Counted from the stretch's first letter, positions 9,881-18,595 are shown. The stretch is 64,000 nt of DNA from Streptomyces fildesensis (GCF_016107395.1 NZ_JAAIKO010000009.1:124001-188000), one strand, 5' to 3'. Translations and numbers: made by a program. The notes: generated by a model not told the origin, from the sequence alone.

Positions 9881-10020
9881 GAAGCCGCCGGCGCGGGCCG
9901 CAAGGGGGAGAGGCACCACCGGCGGCTTCGTGCCGTCCGGCCCCATGGGGGAAGGGCCGGGCGGGGCCCTTGGAACCCCGAGTCGGGTGTTCGCTGAGCT
10001 GGGGCGGTGCCCCCGTCACC
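9881..10020 (+). repeat. Diverged ~130-bp direct repeat, copy 1
   Basis: This unit begins with an 11-bp inverted repeat (GAAGCCGCCGG at 9881-9891, complement at 9919-9929). It continues through GGGCCGGGCGG, CTTGG and a GAGCTGGGGC block. The same order of blocks returns at 10206-10335 with many substitutions. It might be a repeated structured RNA or old coding repeats; nothing in the sequence decides this. Confidence 0.5.
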
Positions 10021-10205
10021 ACAGAGCCCGCAGAAGGTCCCTGTTTGTTGTCGACGACGGGCCCTGTCCGTCGAAGGGCGACGCTGTCGTGCGTGCGGCG
10101 AGACAGCCTTTGCGGCACTCCCCCCTGCACCGGGTGTGTGCGAGGTCACGGATCCCGGAAAGGTGGTCAGGACGTCAATGTCCCAGAGGCTTTGTGCCGA
10201 TCGCG

Positions 10206-10335
10206 GAGCCCGCCGCCGGTGCGCGCAAGGGGATTGCGGGGACCGCACCGGCGGCTTCTGCCGCCCGAGGAGGGTCGGGCGGCGTTCTTGGGCCCCTGTG
10301 CGGGGCGTTCGACGGCCTGGGGCAGCGTCCGCGTC
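10206..10335 (+). repeat. Diverged ~130-bp direct repeat, copy 2
   Basis: The second copy carries a 12-bp inverted repeat (GCCGCCGGTGCG at 10212-10223, complement at 10244-10255). The blocks CACCGGCGGCTTC, GGGTCGGGCGGC, TTCTTGG, GTTCGACGGCCTGGGGC match copy 1 in order. It ends 18 bp before the stop codon of the minus-strand phosphatase gene, so its hairpin could also act as that gene's terminator. Confidence 0.5.
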
Positions 10336-10353
10336 GCGGGCTAGGGGATCGGG

Positions 10354-11064
10354 CTAGGACAGTTCGCCGTTGTAGTCGGGCAGTTTGAATGTCTTTTCGG
10401 CGTGGCCGCCGACCAGGTCGCTGGTGTTGTTGCCGATGTTGGCGATGATCGTGTAGCCCCTCGCCTCGATTTCGGTGCGCTTGGCGGTCTTGTACTTGCT
10501 GACCTTGTCGAAGAAGTCGGGCAGGTCTTGTGCGTACAGTCCGTCGACCGGATATCCGGTCTTCTTGAGGTTGTACTCGGTGAGCGAGTGGAGGATGCCC
10601 GGACGTGCGGTGATGAAGAAGATGGCTGCGCCGCGGGACTTCGCGTAGCGGGCCGCATCGAGAACTGGCTTGGTCGCGGGGGTGGGGAACTCCCAGACGT
10701 CGTGGAAGTACGTCTCCAGCGAGGTATTGTCGATATCGAGGACCACCGCCAACTTCTGACCGGAGGCATTCGCGGTGCGCTGCTCGATATAGGGGCGCAG
10801 GAGAGCGGCTGCGGCCGCGACATCATGTTGCCAGGTCTGGTAGTCGACGTCGGCGAGCAGCGCTGCACTGCGGCTGCTCTGCCGTGCTGCTGGGGCGGGC
10901 GTTGTCGAGGCAGCCGTTGCCTCCGGGGCGGTGATGACGAACGCCAGTAAGGCGCCTGCGGCCGACGAGTAGATTCTCCACTTACGCGCGTATATGAGGG
11001 TCTCCGGATTCTCGGAACAGCTTGGGGAGCGCTCTGCGCCGCGTTCACACGAAGAGCCCTTCAT
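10354..11064 (-). CDS. Secreted HAD-superfamily acid phosphatase
   Basis: A 236-aa protein of the HAD subfamily IIIB acid-phosphatase type. It would hydrolyse phosphomonoesters outside the cell. Motif I is VVLDIDNTSLETY, where the first Asp would be the nucleophile. Motif II is FFITAR, and late Asp residues are in NIGNNTSDL. The hydrophobic signal segment is WRIYSSAAGALLAFVITAPEATA, but about 28 polar residues precede it. The true start may therefore lie later than the ATG chosen; no in-frame alternative with a clear ribosome site is visible. Upstream runs a short gap to the opposite strand. It is flanked downstream by the 130-bp repeat. Confidence 0.85.
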   Translation of the reverse strand: MKGSSCERGAERSPSCSENPETLIYARKWRIYSSAAGALLAFVITAPEATAASTTPAPAARQSSRSAALLADVDYQTWQHDVAAAAALLRPYIEQRTANASGQKLAVVLDIDNTSLETYFHDVWEFPTPATKPVLDAARYAKSRGAAIFFITARPGILHSLTEYNLKKTGYPVDGLYAQDLPDFFDKVSKYKTAKRTEIEARGYTIIANIGNNTSDLVGGHAEKTFKLPDYNGELS

Positions 11065-11252
11065 CTGTCCGTGTCACATATTGGGCGGACTTGCATTTCT
11101 TCTGCAGAGGCCGGGTCGGTGACTGTCGAGGGTTGATGGCACCGTCATCTCCCTATGCCGGACTTGCGGCCTGTGTGCTCAGCGGATGCAGCGGGACGCC
11201 CTTTCGCGGTCCGCGGGCAGGAGGGCCGGGTGTGTTCGTTGTGGGGGTGTGC

Positions 11253-12995
11253 CTATTTCCCTGTTTGGAGGGCCGACCAGGTGGCCGGGCCGACAATCCC
11301 GTCGGAGGGCAGGCCGCGGGTGGACTGGTAGTCGCGGACGGCGTTGTCGGTGCCTGCGCCGAAGGTGCTGTCGATGGTGATGGTGCGGCCGAGTGCGGCG
11401 GTGAGGGCGCGTTGCACGCGGGCTACGGCGGTTCCTGTGGAGCCGATCCGTACGATCGGTGTGGAGCCCCGGGCGAGGAGGGCTGTCCAGGTTCTGGACT
11501 CGGTGATGCCGTCGGCGGGAAGCCCGCGGTTGGCCTGGAACGACGTGGTGGCGGCTACGGTGGGGGCGTCATAGGTGCCGGTGGGGGTGCCTGGGCCAGG
11601 GTCGTAGCCAGCCCCTTTGAGCAGGCACTGGGCGGCGCTGGTCTGTTCGCCGGTGGAACCGGGGGTCAGCGTCGTATAGGCGCCGAAGTTGCGGTTGGTA
11701 GCGGTGCAATTGGGAGAGGCTGGAGCGGAGGTACGGACGTCTAGATAGTTGCGGTCGATGCTGATGCTCACCCCGCCCCAGGTTTCGCTTGCGCCGCCCT
11801 TGTACTGGTGGATGCGCTGGTGGTCGGCCCACGAGGTGGCCGGGACGTAGTTGCCGGTTTTGGTGTCGGCGGCGCTGTTCCACCAGGCGTACCAGATGTG
11901 GTCGACGCGGGTGTAGGCGGTGTTGGTGTATTCGGTGGCGGCGTCCTTGATGCCGGAGGCGGCACTGGAGTACAGGCCGGCGAGGTAACCATCGGTGTGC
12001 AGTGCATCCGTCCAGCCGGACAGGTAGGACAGCACGGATGCCTTGCATGAGCTGGTTGACGGGTACCCCTCGATGTCGCTGTAGAGTGCGCTGCCGGCCG
12101 GGATACCGAGGGCCTGTGCGGCGGCAACCGAGGTGGCGGCTGCGCTGGCTCCCTGGGAGCGGGCGGTGGCCGTACTGGAGGACATCTTGTTGGAGAAGGT
12201 GGTGCAGGGGGCTTGCTTGCCTACGTCGATGGGGATGAGGCGCCAGCCCTTGGAGGTCTGGTTGGTCACCCAGTTCGCGGTGAGGTTCGGCTGACCGCAG
12301 GCGCGGGTGGCGCCGCTGATGTAGACGCCCACGGCGCGATAGGGGGAGGCGCCGTACCAGGTGTTCATGGTGGACTGGGACGGGGCAGCGCAAGCGTCGA
12401 AGGCTTTACCGAGGAAGGTGCCGGGTTGCGGTCCGGCGGCGGCCAGGCGCGCAGCCTGCGCAGCGGGCGGCACGGGGGCTGTTTCGGCGTCGGCGGTCAG
12501 GGTCGCGGATTCCAGGACACGGCGCACCGTTGTTTCGGTATCCGGGGTCTGTGCTGTCGTGACGAGCACACCCGCGTCCTGGACGGCCACGTTGATCTCG
12601 TCATTGTGGGAGATGGCCGAGGGCGCGACCGCGGTGCCGTGATCGGCTCGGGCGGTGGTGTCGGTCATCCGTTGTGCGGCAAGAGCGTCCAGGGGCTCGA
12701 CGAGTAGTCCCGCGGTTCGCCCCAACAGGTGTGCCGGACAGTGGGTGCGGATGCCGGGATGGCCGAGGTAGATCGCCGGGTGATCGAAGCGGATGCACGT
12801 CTCGGGTTGCGCCGTCAGGTCGATGACCTGCCAGCTGTCCGGCACCTGCACCTGGTAGCCGTGGTAAGTGACGGTGTGGGTCCCGCTGTTTACCGCGGCT
12901 GCACCGGCGGGCACCGTGGCCAACGCGCTCGCCGCGGCGAGAAAAACCATCGTCGCCCGCCATTGGCGTCGGCGCCCGAGGGGACGAAGTTTCAT
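11253..12995 (-). CDS. Secreted DUF1906 glycoside-hydrolase-like protein with two peptidoglycan-binding domains
   Basis: 580 aa with a Sec signal (RRQWRATMVFLAAASALATVPAGAAA, cleavage near 34). An N-terminal region of unknown fold spans about 40-185. A DUF1906 (Rv2525c-like TIM-barrel) domain spans about 200-415, with YRAVGVYISG, LIPIDVG, GSALYSDIE and ISIDRNYLDV. Two PG_binding_1 repeats close the protein (each with GLPxDGI and TWxALL/ALQ). Cell-wall hydrolysis or remodelling is likely. The acidic residue in YSDIE sits where catalytic acids lie in related folds, but activity in this family is poorly proven. A good ribosome site (AGGAGA) precedes the ATG. Confidence 0.88.
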   Translation of the reverse strand: MKLRPLGRRRQWRATMVFLAAASALATVPAGAAAVNSGTHTVTYHGYQVQVPDSWQVIDLTAQPETCIRFDHPAIYLGHPGIRTHCPAHLLGRTAGLLVEPLDALAAQRMTDTTARADHGTAVAPSAISHNDEINVAVQDAGVLVTTAQTPDTETTVRRVLESATLTADAETAPVPPAAQAARLAAAGPQPGTFLGKAFDACAAPSQSTMNTWYGASPYRAVGVYISGATRACGQPNLTANWVTNQTSKGWRLIPIDVGKQAPCTTFSNKMSSSTATARSQGASAAATSVAAAQALGIPAGSALYSDIEGYPSTSSCKASVLSYLSGWTDALHTDGYLAGLYSSAASGIKDAATEYTNTAYTRVDHIWYAWWNSAADTKTGNYVPATSWADHQRIHQYKGGASETWGGVSISIDRNYLDVRTSAPASPNCTATNRNFGAYTTLTPGSTGEQTSAAQCLLKGAGYDPGPGTPTGTYDAPTVAATTSFQANRGLPADGITESRTWTALLARGSTPIVRIGSTGTAVARVQRALTAALGRTITIDSTFGAGTDNAVRDYQSTRGLPSDGIVGPATWSALQTGK

Positions 12996-13042
12996 CAGCG
13001 GTCTCCTAGCCAGTCATGAAAGCGATGACCAGGTGTGTACGG

Positions 13043-13067
13043 GGCAGGAGTAGCTGATTGGTTGCGC
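13043..13067 (+). repeat. 25-bp direct repeat, copy B
   Basis: Second copy of the GGCAGGAGTAGC-N4-TGGTTGCGC sequence, 38 bp to the left of the end-like repeats in front of tnsA. This makes it a candidate for part of the left end of the decayed Tn7-like element. Confidence 0.6.
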
Positions 13068-13104
13068 GACGGTAGCGCAGTACTTGTCCTGTGACTTCGG
13101 AGGC

Positions 13105-13161
13105 TGCGGATTGAAGCTATACGCTGCGGGGGATCTTGCGGGTTGAAGAGTTACCTTGCGG
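13105..13161 (+). repeat. Two 25-bp direct repeats, probable TnsB-binding sites at a transposon left end
   Basis: Copies at 13105-13129 and 13137-13161 share TGCGG, TTGAAG, TAC and TGCGG at identical spacing (19 of 25 bases), set 32 bp apart. Tn7-like elements carry several ~20-bp transposase-binding repeats at each end, and these sit 22 bp upstream of tnsA, where a left end is expected. I found no inverted counterpart after the element's last gene, so the right end may be lost. Confidence 0.6.
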
Positions 13162-13183
13162 CGATGGGTGGGGTTAGGCAGAC

Positions 13184-13945
13184 GTGGTCCGTGCGTTAGA
13201 GGTCCTGCCCGGCGGTTCTGCCGGACCGCCGACGACCGGGTTCAAGGTCGCGTACGTCGCCCCGGACAGGACGGAGTTACGGCGCCCGTTGGTGGAGGCG
13301 TGGTCCGTGCCGTTCGAGCACGCCCTTCCCGTACGCGCCTTCGCGTCGTACCGTCGGCAGCGCAACCTGCCCGGCCTGTGGTGGTCGGCGACGACGGGCG
13401 GGCACGTCGGGTACGAGTCCTGGCTGGAGCGCGACCACGTCATGCTGCTGGACTTCGACCCGGCGGTGGTGGGGATCTCCTCGCAGCCGTTCTGGCTGTT
13501 CTGGTCGGCGGCGAACGGGCGGCCGGTCTCGCACGCGCCGGACTACTTCGCCCGCCGCGATGACGGGATGGCCGTGGTCATCGACTGCCGCCCGGCCGAG
13601 CGCCGCGGTCCTCGCGACTGCGCGAAGTTCGAGGCGACGGAGGCGGCATGCGCCTCGGTGGGGTGGGAGTTCCGGCTGCTGGGCGCCCCGGACCCGGTCG
13701 TGGTCCGCAACGTGCGGTGGCTGGCGGGCTACCGGCACCCCCGGCACTGGGTGGAGCCGGTCGCCTCGCTGCTGCGGGAGGTGTTCGCCGAGCCGCTGCC
13801 GCTGATGGACGGGGCTGCGGAGGCGGGTGACCCGCTGGCGGTGCTGCCGGTGCTGTTCCACCTGCTGTGGTCGCACGAGCTGACGGAGGATGCCGCGGTG
13901 CCCCTGCACGGCGGCTCCCTGGTCGCGCCAGGGGTGAGCCGATGA
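13184..13945 (+). CDS. TnsA-like transposon endonuclease subunit
   Basis: A 253-aa protein of the heteromeric-transposase endonuclease family, which nicks the 5' ends of the transposon so that it leaves by cut-and-paste. The TnsA fold is visible as GYESWLERDHVMLLDFDPAV (Glu78), SHAPDYF (Asp120) and VVIDCRP (Asp134-Cys-Arg136). The third position is Arg where E. coli TnsA has Lys, a conservative change that the alignment of relatives would have to confirm as normal. GTG start; an in-frame stop 9 bp upstream fixes it as the first possible one. The stop overlaps the TnsB gene start. This is the only intact enzyme gene of the element besides tniQ. Confidence 0.82.
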   Translation: MVRALEVLPGGSAGPPTTGFKVAYVAPDRTELRRPLVEAWSVPFEHALPVRAFASYRRQRNLPGLWWSATTGGHVGYESWLERDHVMLLDFDPAVVGISSQPFWLFWSAANGRPVSHAPDYFARRDDGMAVVIDCRPAERRGPRDCAKFEATEAACASVGWEFRLLGAPDPVVVRNVRWLAGYRHPRHWVEPVASLLREVFAEPLPLMDGAAEAGDPLAVLPVLFHLLWSHELTEDAAVPLHGGSLVAPGVSR

Positions 13946-14376
13946 CCGCGGGCGAGAGCTCGGTGCTGCGGCCGGGCGACTGGCTGACCTTTGACGGCGA
14001 CGAACATCGGGTGGTGGCGCTGGCCGGGACGGCCGTGCGACTGCGGTCGGCCGGCGGGGCGGAATCGGTGGTGCTGGCCTCGTATCTGATGGCGGCGCCG
14101 GACTTCGCTGTTACCGGCGCCGAGCCGCTGCCGGAGCTGGAGCCGTTCGGTCTGCTGGAGACGCTGCCGGAGCCTGCGCGGGCGGCGGCGGTTCAGTGGC
14201 AGCGGCACGTGGTGGAGGTGGAGACCGGGCTGCCGCCCGGCGCCGAGCCGGGCACGCCCGCGCGGCCGGAGTACGACCCGGTGACACGGTCGCTGACCGA
14301 GCGGATGAGGGCGAAAGCGGCCGAGCTGGATGTGAGCCTGCGGACGGTGGAGGGCAAGCGGTCGCGCTACCTGAAG
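13942..14376 (+). pseudogene. TnsB/TniA transposase, N-terminal fragment only
   Basis: The ATG overlaps the tnsA stop. About 145 codons encode the N-terminal DNA-binding part (GDWLTFDGDEHRVVALAG ... RMRAKAAELDVSLRTVEGKRSRYL), matching the start of Streptomyces Mu-type transposases. The frame then runs without a stop into an unrelated IS21 IstB tail. The whole DDE catalytic core (about 450-500 residues) is absent, so the element cannot transpose on its own. Confidence 0.75.
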
Positions 14377-14481
14377 CAGGTCGACCGGCTCATGCACCAC
14401 GCTCACATCGTGGTCACTCAAGGTGACAGTTTCCGGCTCACCCAGGCCACCTCCGGACAGGGGGTCAAGCCCTTCAGCTGA
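14377..14481 (+). pseudogene. C-terminal scrap of an IS21-family IstB ATPase
   Basis: In frame with the TnsB fragment, the peptide VDRLMHHAHIVVTQGDSFRL resembles the C-terminus of IstB helper proteins (DRLxHHAxxxxxxGxSYR). The simplest reading is that an IS21-type element inserted in tnsB. A later deletion then removed istA, most of istB, the tnsB core and the tniB start. Confidence 0.55.
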
Positions 14482-14597
14482 TCGCACACTCACCACGGCG
14501 GGGAATTATCTGGCCGCCGTTGGGGAGATCTCGCAGGCCACCAGTGGGGCGAAACCCTGGCCGCCTACGGGGAGCACTTCAAGGCCATTGACACGGG

Positions 14598-15062
14598 GCG
14601 GAGGCGTCCGACCAACTGAAGTACTTCGCCGAGCGCCTGCCGGCCACGTTCGCTTACGCGGGCATCGACATCGAGAGCCAGGGCCTGTTCGCCGGAACCC
14701 GGGGCCGGCAGATCGCCGGACGGTTCGTCGTCATCCCCGCCGCCCCGTTCTCCTACGCCACTGCCGGCGACAAGGACGCCTGGCGGGGCCTGGTCGGCAC
14801 GCTGGAATCCATGCTCCGCCTCCACGAGCACGCGCCGGGCACCCTCACCGCGATGAGCGACTACCTCTTCCACCGCACGGGCGGCATGATCGGCAGGCTG
14901 TCCCAGCTCATCCGCGGTGCCGCCGTGCTGGCCATCGAGGACGGCAGCGAAGCCATCACCGAAGAGCTGCTGGAGTGCGTCCCGATCGACTTCGCCGCCG
15001 AACAGTCCGAACAGCTCACCGCCCCGGCAAAGGCGAACAGGCGGCGGAGGCGCGCGGCCTGA
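14598..15062 (+). pseudogene. TniB/TnsC ATPase, C-terminal fragment
   Basis: The frame reads SDQLKYFAERLPATFAYAGI, GRQIAGRFVVIPAAPF, and YLFHRTGGMIGRLSQLIRGA. These are the sensor and lid regions of TniB ATPases. The Walker A and B halves are missing and an in-frame stop lies just upstream (near 14593). The stop codon overlaps the tniQ start, as in intact operons. The 115 bp between the IstB scrap and this fragment have no clear assignment. Confidence 0.72.
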
Positions 15063-16291
15063 TGCTCATCCGCACGCTGCCCGACCCCGTCCCGCCCGCC
15101 CGGCACGAGATCCCCCCGTCCTACATCAGCCGCCTGGCCACCCTGCACGGCCTGGACGTCAACGGCCTGTGGTTACAGATCACCCAGCCCGTCTATCCCG
15201 GGGCCGGCCGTCGCGTCGTAGTCCCCGGACGGCTCGCCGCGCTGACCGGCCGAAGCGTTCACGCCCTGGCCGGGGCGATGCCGGAACTGCGTGACCCGGC
15301 GCCCAACTGGGAGATGTTCCGCCACCAGCCGCAGACCGGCTGCCACCTCTGCGACGCCCGCCATCCCGGCGGCCAGGTGGTCCGGCTCCTGCCGCACCAC
15401 GTCTACGTCTGCCTGCGGCACAGCACCTGGATCGGGCCGCCAGACATCGACCATCCTGCCGTCGATCTCACCCGGTTTCCGGAGATCATCGACGCCCAGC
15501 GGCGCCACCTGCTCCTCCTGCGGCGCTACGGCTGGGCCGCAACCTACGACGCGGTGCTGACCGGCCTCATGATCTGCGCGCACATCTGGTCTCCGGACGG
15601 GCGCCCGACGCCCTTCGGCTCCTGGGACACCTGGGACGACCGCATCGACGTCCTGATCCCCTTCGACCGGAAGAAGCAGGACTACGTCGACTACAGCACC
15701 TCGCGGTTGTTCGCCGCGGTCTATCCCGAAGCCGTCGCCCTGGCACCGCTGATCGCCTCGCCTTTCTGGCGTCGGCTGGCCGGCGGCACCGAAGCCGAGC
15801 AGGCCCGGTTCCTCGCGGAGGTCGCAGGCCGCGTCACCTACCCCTACAGCCCGACCGATCGCGGCGGCGACGCCGTCGCCCACTGGGCCCTCGCCGACTC
15901 CTGGCGCCCGCCCAGCCGACCCCTGACCACCTACACACCCGGCCGCGTCCGCGGCACCCTCCCCGGCATCGCCGCGAACCGGCTCGCCCGGCACGAGAAG
16001 AGCGCGATGTGGTTCAGCCGGCTCCGCCGGAACCAGGGCCGCACACTCCTCTTCCACGGCCACCTCAAGCCCGTCCTCCTACGCGACCGCGACCCTCAGT
16101 ACGTCAAGTGGGAGGGCACCATCTGGCACAGCACACGCACCGACGACCAGATGAAGGAACAGGTCGAGAAAATGCGCCGCACGCTCGAAGGAACAGACCC
16201 TCGCCTGCCACACCAGTGCGCGGAATCCGCACGATCGACTTTCACGCATCGTCCCGGCCGCCCGCTGCCCGGCCGTTCGTCAACGAGGTAG
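15062..16291 (+). CDS. TniQ-family transposition protein
   Basis: A 409-aa TniQ that would connect target recognition to the TniB ATPase. Characteristic features are the N-terminal LPDPVPPARHEIPPSYISRLA and the zinc motif GCHLCDARHPGG ... VCLRHSTW at about residues 97-125. A long arginine-rich C-terminal half follows. The start is fixed by the TGATG overlap with the tniB fragment. It appears full length and undamaged even though its partners are broken. The last ~25 residues are Pro/Arg-rich and may be abnormal read-through into flanking DNA. It has no LysR domain, unlike the 876-aa TniQ at 2239-4869. Confidence 0.82.
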   Translation: MLIRTLPDPVPPARHEIPPSYISRLATLHGLDVNGLWLQITQPVYPGAGRRVVVPGRLAALTGRSVHALAGAMPELRDPAPNWEMFRHQPQTGCHLCDARHPGGQVVRLLPHHVYVCLRHSTWIGPPDIDHPAVDLTRFPEIIDAQRRHLLLLRRYGWAATYDAVLTGLMICAHIWSPDGRPTPFGSWDTWDDRIDVLIPFDRKKQDYVDYSTSRLFAAVYPEAVALAPLIASPFWRRLAGGTEAEQARFLAEVAGRVTYPYSPTDRGGDAVAHWALADSWRPPSRPLTTYTPGRVRGTLPGIAANRLARHEKSAMWFSRLRRNQGRTLLFHGHLKPVLLRDRDPQYVKWEGTIWHSTRTDDQMKEQVEKMRRTLEGTDPRLPHQCAESARSTFTHRPGRPLPGRSSTR

Positions 16292-16481
16292 TCGGCGGGC
16301 CCGCCCGCAAAGTCGAACTGCAAACGGGCAGCCTGGAACAGCACGGCCGCGTCCTGATCGCTCAGGACGTCGCGCTGAAGCGGCCGGTGCGGATCTCGCG
16401 GGTCGCGCTCCGTGACGGGCGTCTGCTTCGCGGTCTCCGGTGGGCATCGTCGCAGGTGACGTCGAGGGCATGGGTGATCCT

Positions 16482-16922
16482 TCAGCGTGGCCACGCTCGG
16501 GTCAGGGCGTCACGAAGCTCTGCCACGGTCGCGGGTCCCAGCCGATTGCCGAGCTCCACTTCCAGGTCACGAAGAATTTTCAGGGCGACATCACGGCGCC
16601 GGCATCCGGCGTCGGTCAGCCGGATGAGGGTGCTGCGCGGAAATCCGGGCCCCGGCGTGCTGGTCAGGAGATTTTCGTCGATGAGCTGCGTGACGGCGCG
16701 GTGCATCGTCTGGCGGGTGACGCCGGCACGGCGGGCCAGCTCGGCGATGCTCAGGGGCGCGTCGTGGTCCAGGTGTGCGAGCACGGTGGTGTGCGCCGGC
16801 GTCACGGGGGCTACTTCCGCGGCCTCCAGGCGAGCCACGAGTTCATCGGAGAACCATCGGACACCTCGTTGCAGAAGTGCGGGCAGCGGCAGATATGCGT
16901 CCGCGCGATCCTCAGCCGTCAT
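16482..16922 (-). CDS. MarR-family transcriptional regulator
   Basis: 146 aa with the MarR winged helix-turn-helix: LSIAELARRAGVTRQTMHRAVTQLIDENLL as the recognition region, followed by a wing with RSTLIRLTDAG. It is divergent from the FAD monooxygenase gene, with 71 bp between the starts. The intergenic palindrome at 16963-16975 is the likely operator. MarR repressors in this arrangement usually control the neighbouring oxygenase in response to a phenolic ligand; the ligand cannot be read from sequence. The ATG start follows a GACCCACGAACC leader with no strong ribosome site. Confidence 0.88.
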   Translation of the reverse strand: MTAEDRADAYLPLPALLQRGVRWFSDELVARLEAAEVAPVTPAHTTVLAHLDHDAPLSIAELARRAGVTRQTMHRAVTQLIDENLLTSTPGPGFPRSTLIRLTDAGCRRRDVALKILRDLEVELGNRLGPATVAELRDALTRAWPR

Positions 16923-16944
16923 GGTTCGTGGGTCTCCTCGCTCG

Positions 16945-16975
16945 TAAGATACCGTCCCTGTGTCAGCGAAGCTAA
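16945..16975 (+). promoter_or_regulatory. Promoter/operator between marR-type gene and monooxygenase
   Basis: A -10-like TAAGAT (16945-16950) is followed by an imperfect palindrome TnAGC-gaa-GCTnA at 16963-16975. The site lies within 20 bp of the monooxygenase start, a typical place for a MarR dimer to block transcription. Confidence 0.5.
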
Positions 16976-16993
16976 CTCAGGGAGCGTGGTCGC

Positions 16994-18595
16994 ATGACAG
17001 GCTATGACGTGGATGTCCTCGTGGCAGGGGCCGGTCCAGTGGGGCTGATGGCGGCATCACGGCTGGCCCACTCGGGGGTGTCGGTTCGCTTGGTGGATGC
17101 CGCGACTGGTCCGGCGACGACCAGTCGTGCGCTGGGTGCCCATGCCCGGAGCCTGGAGATCTACGACCAGCTCGGGATCGTCGGCGAGATCGCGCCGCAC
17201 GGCACGAGGATCAACACGTTCGTCCGCCACCAGGGCGGGCGCGGGATGCGGCTCGACTTCGACTTCGCCGGTCTGCCGACCCGGTTCCCGTACATGTTCA
17301 ACATCGATCAGGTGATCATCGAACGCGTACTCCGTGGCGCCGCCGCGTCGGCCGGGGTCGCGGTGGAGTGGAACACGCGGCTGGAGTCGTTCCAGCACGA
17401 CGACGAAGCCGTCACGGCCGTACTGCGCGGCGGCGACGGATCCGGCGCGGCGCACGAGACCGTGCGCGCTCGGTACCTGTGGGGCTGCGACGGCGGGCAC
17501 TCGACCGTCCGCAAGACGCTCCGGCTGCCCCTGACGGGCGAGCCCGCCCACACCTGGCTGATCGCCGACGCGATCGTGCACACCGACGTGGACCGCGACG
17601 GCGTGCACTGGCTGTTCCCACCGGGCGGCGCGCTGATGCTGTTCCCGTTCCCGGAGCCGGGCAAATGGCGGCTGCTGGACACCACCGGTGAAGGGCAGCC
17701 CGAGGACCCCGAGCAGATAGCCCGGCAGTTCGGCACCAAGCTGTCGCAGGCACTGGAGCGCGACACCGTCGTCGAGAACCCCAGCTGGGCGTCGAAGTTC
17801 ACCATCCAGCAGCGCGCGGTACCCGCAATGCACGCCGGGCGGTGCTTCGTCTCGGGCGACGCCGCCCATGTCCATTCCCCGGCGTCGGGGCAGGGCCTCA
17901 ACACCGGTGTCCAGGACGCGTACAACCTGGCGTGGAAGCTGGCCATGGTCATCCACGGCCAGGCCGACACCACCCTGCTCGACACCTACAACGCCGAGCG
18001 CGTCCCCATCGGCCAGGCCCTGCTCGCCTCCACCAGCAAGGTCATGGGAACCGTCATGGTCGACACCGCCGGCGGCACCCCGGAGTCCCCCGAGTCGATG
18101 CGTGAGTTCCAGCACCAGCTCATCCGGAGCATGTCCGGTCTGGCCATCGCCTATCCCGACAGCCCGCTGACGGTCCCCGACGACGAGCCGGGCGAGGGCC
18201 CGCGCCCCGGCGAGCGGCTCACCCAGATCTCAGCCGCCGACGCGCAGTCACCCGGTTGGACCACTCTGCGGGCGGAGCTCAGGTCACCCGCCTGGCACCT
18301 GCTCCATTTCACCGGGAGCGAGAAAGCCACCGGGCAAGATCACCTCACCTCCGAGGCCGGGGCGCTGCCAGCCTGGGTGGACACCGTGACGATCAGCCAG
18401 GAGCGCCCGGACGGCGACCACGGTGTGTGGGACCCCGACGGTCGGGTCCACGACACACTGGCCGCGACCGCCGGGGACTGGATCCTCGTCCGCCCCGACG
18501 GCTACCTCAGCGCCCGTGGCACCGGAGGCACCAGCCTCCGCGCCGCCCTGAGCCGGCTGACGAGCCTGCGCAAGCCGGAGCCGACACGCGCGTGA
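16994..18595 (+). CDS. FAD-dependent aromatic-ring monooxygenase
   Basis: A 533-aa flavoprotein of the PheA/TfdB/UbiH group that uses NAD(P)H and O2 to hydroxylate an aromatic substrate. The FAD-binding GAGPVGLMAASRLA motif is at the N-terminus, the DG motif is GCDGGHSTVRKTL, and the second FAD motif is GDAAHVHSPASGQGLNTGVQDAYNLAWKL (key residues Gly-Asp). The C-terminal thioredoxin-like domain (WILVRPDGYLSARG) is present, so the protein is full length. It is divergent from the MarR gene and 118 bp ahead of a cyclase-family gene on the same strand. This suggests a small catabolic or detoxification unit; no polyketide synthase genes are nearby. Confidence 0.9.
   Translation: MTGYDVDVLVAGAGPVGLMAASRLAHSGVSVRLVDAATGPATTSRALGAHARSLEIYDQLGIVGEIAPHGTRINTFVRHQGGRGMRLDFDFAGLPTRFPYMFNIDQVIIERVLRGAAASAGVAVEWNTRLESFQHDDEAVTAVLRGGDGSGAAHETVRARYLWGCDGGHSTVRKTLRLPLTGEPAHTWLIADAIVHTDVDRDGVHWLFPPGGALMLFPFPEPGKWRLLDTTGEGQPEDPEQIARQFGTKLSQALERDTVVENPSWASKFTIQQRAVPAMHAGRCFVSGDAAHVHSPASGQGLNTGVQDAYNLAWKLAMVIHGQADTTLLDTYNAERVPIGQALLASTSKVMGTVMVDTAGGTPESPESMREFQHQLIRSMSGLAIAYPDSPLTVPDDEPGEGPRPGERLTQISAADAQSPGWTTLRAELRSPAWHLLHFTGSEKATGQDHLTSEAGALPAWVDTVTISQERPDGDHGVWDPDGRVHDTLAATAGDWILVRPDGYLSARGTGGTSLRAALSRLTSLRKPEPTRA

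Noticed and set aside
16292..16481. A minus-strand coding-like piece (DQDAAVLFQAARLQFDFAGG) after the second tniQ
   Set aside because: It overlaps the C-terminal coding end of tniQ and lacks a start; could be debris but not supportable as a gene.
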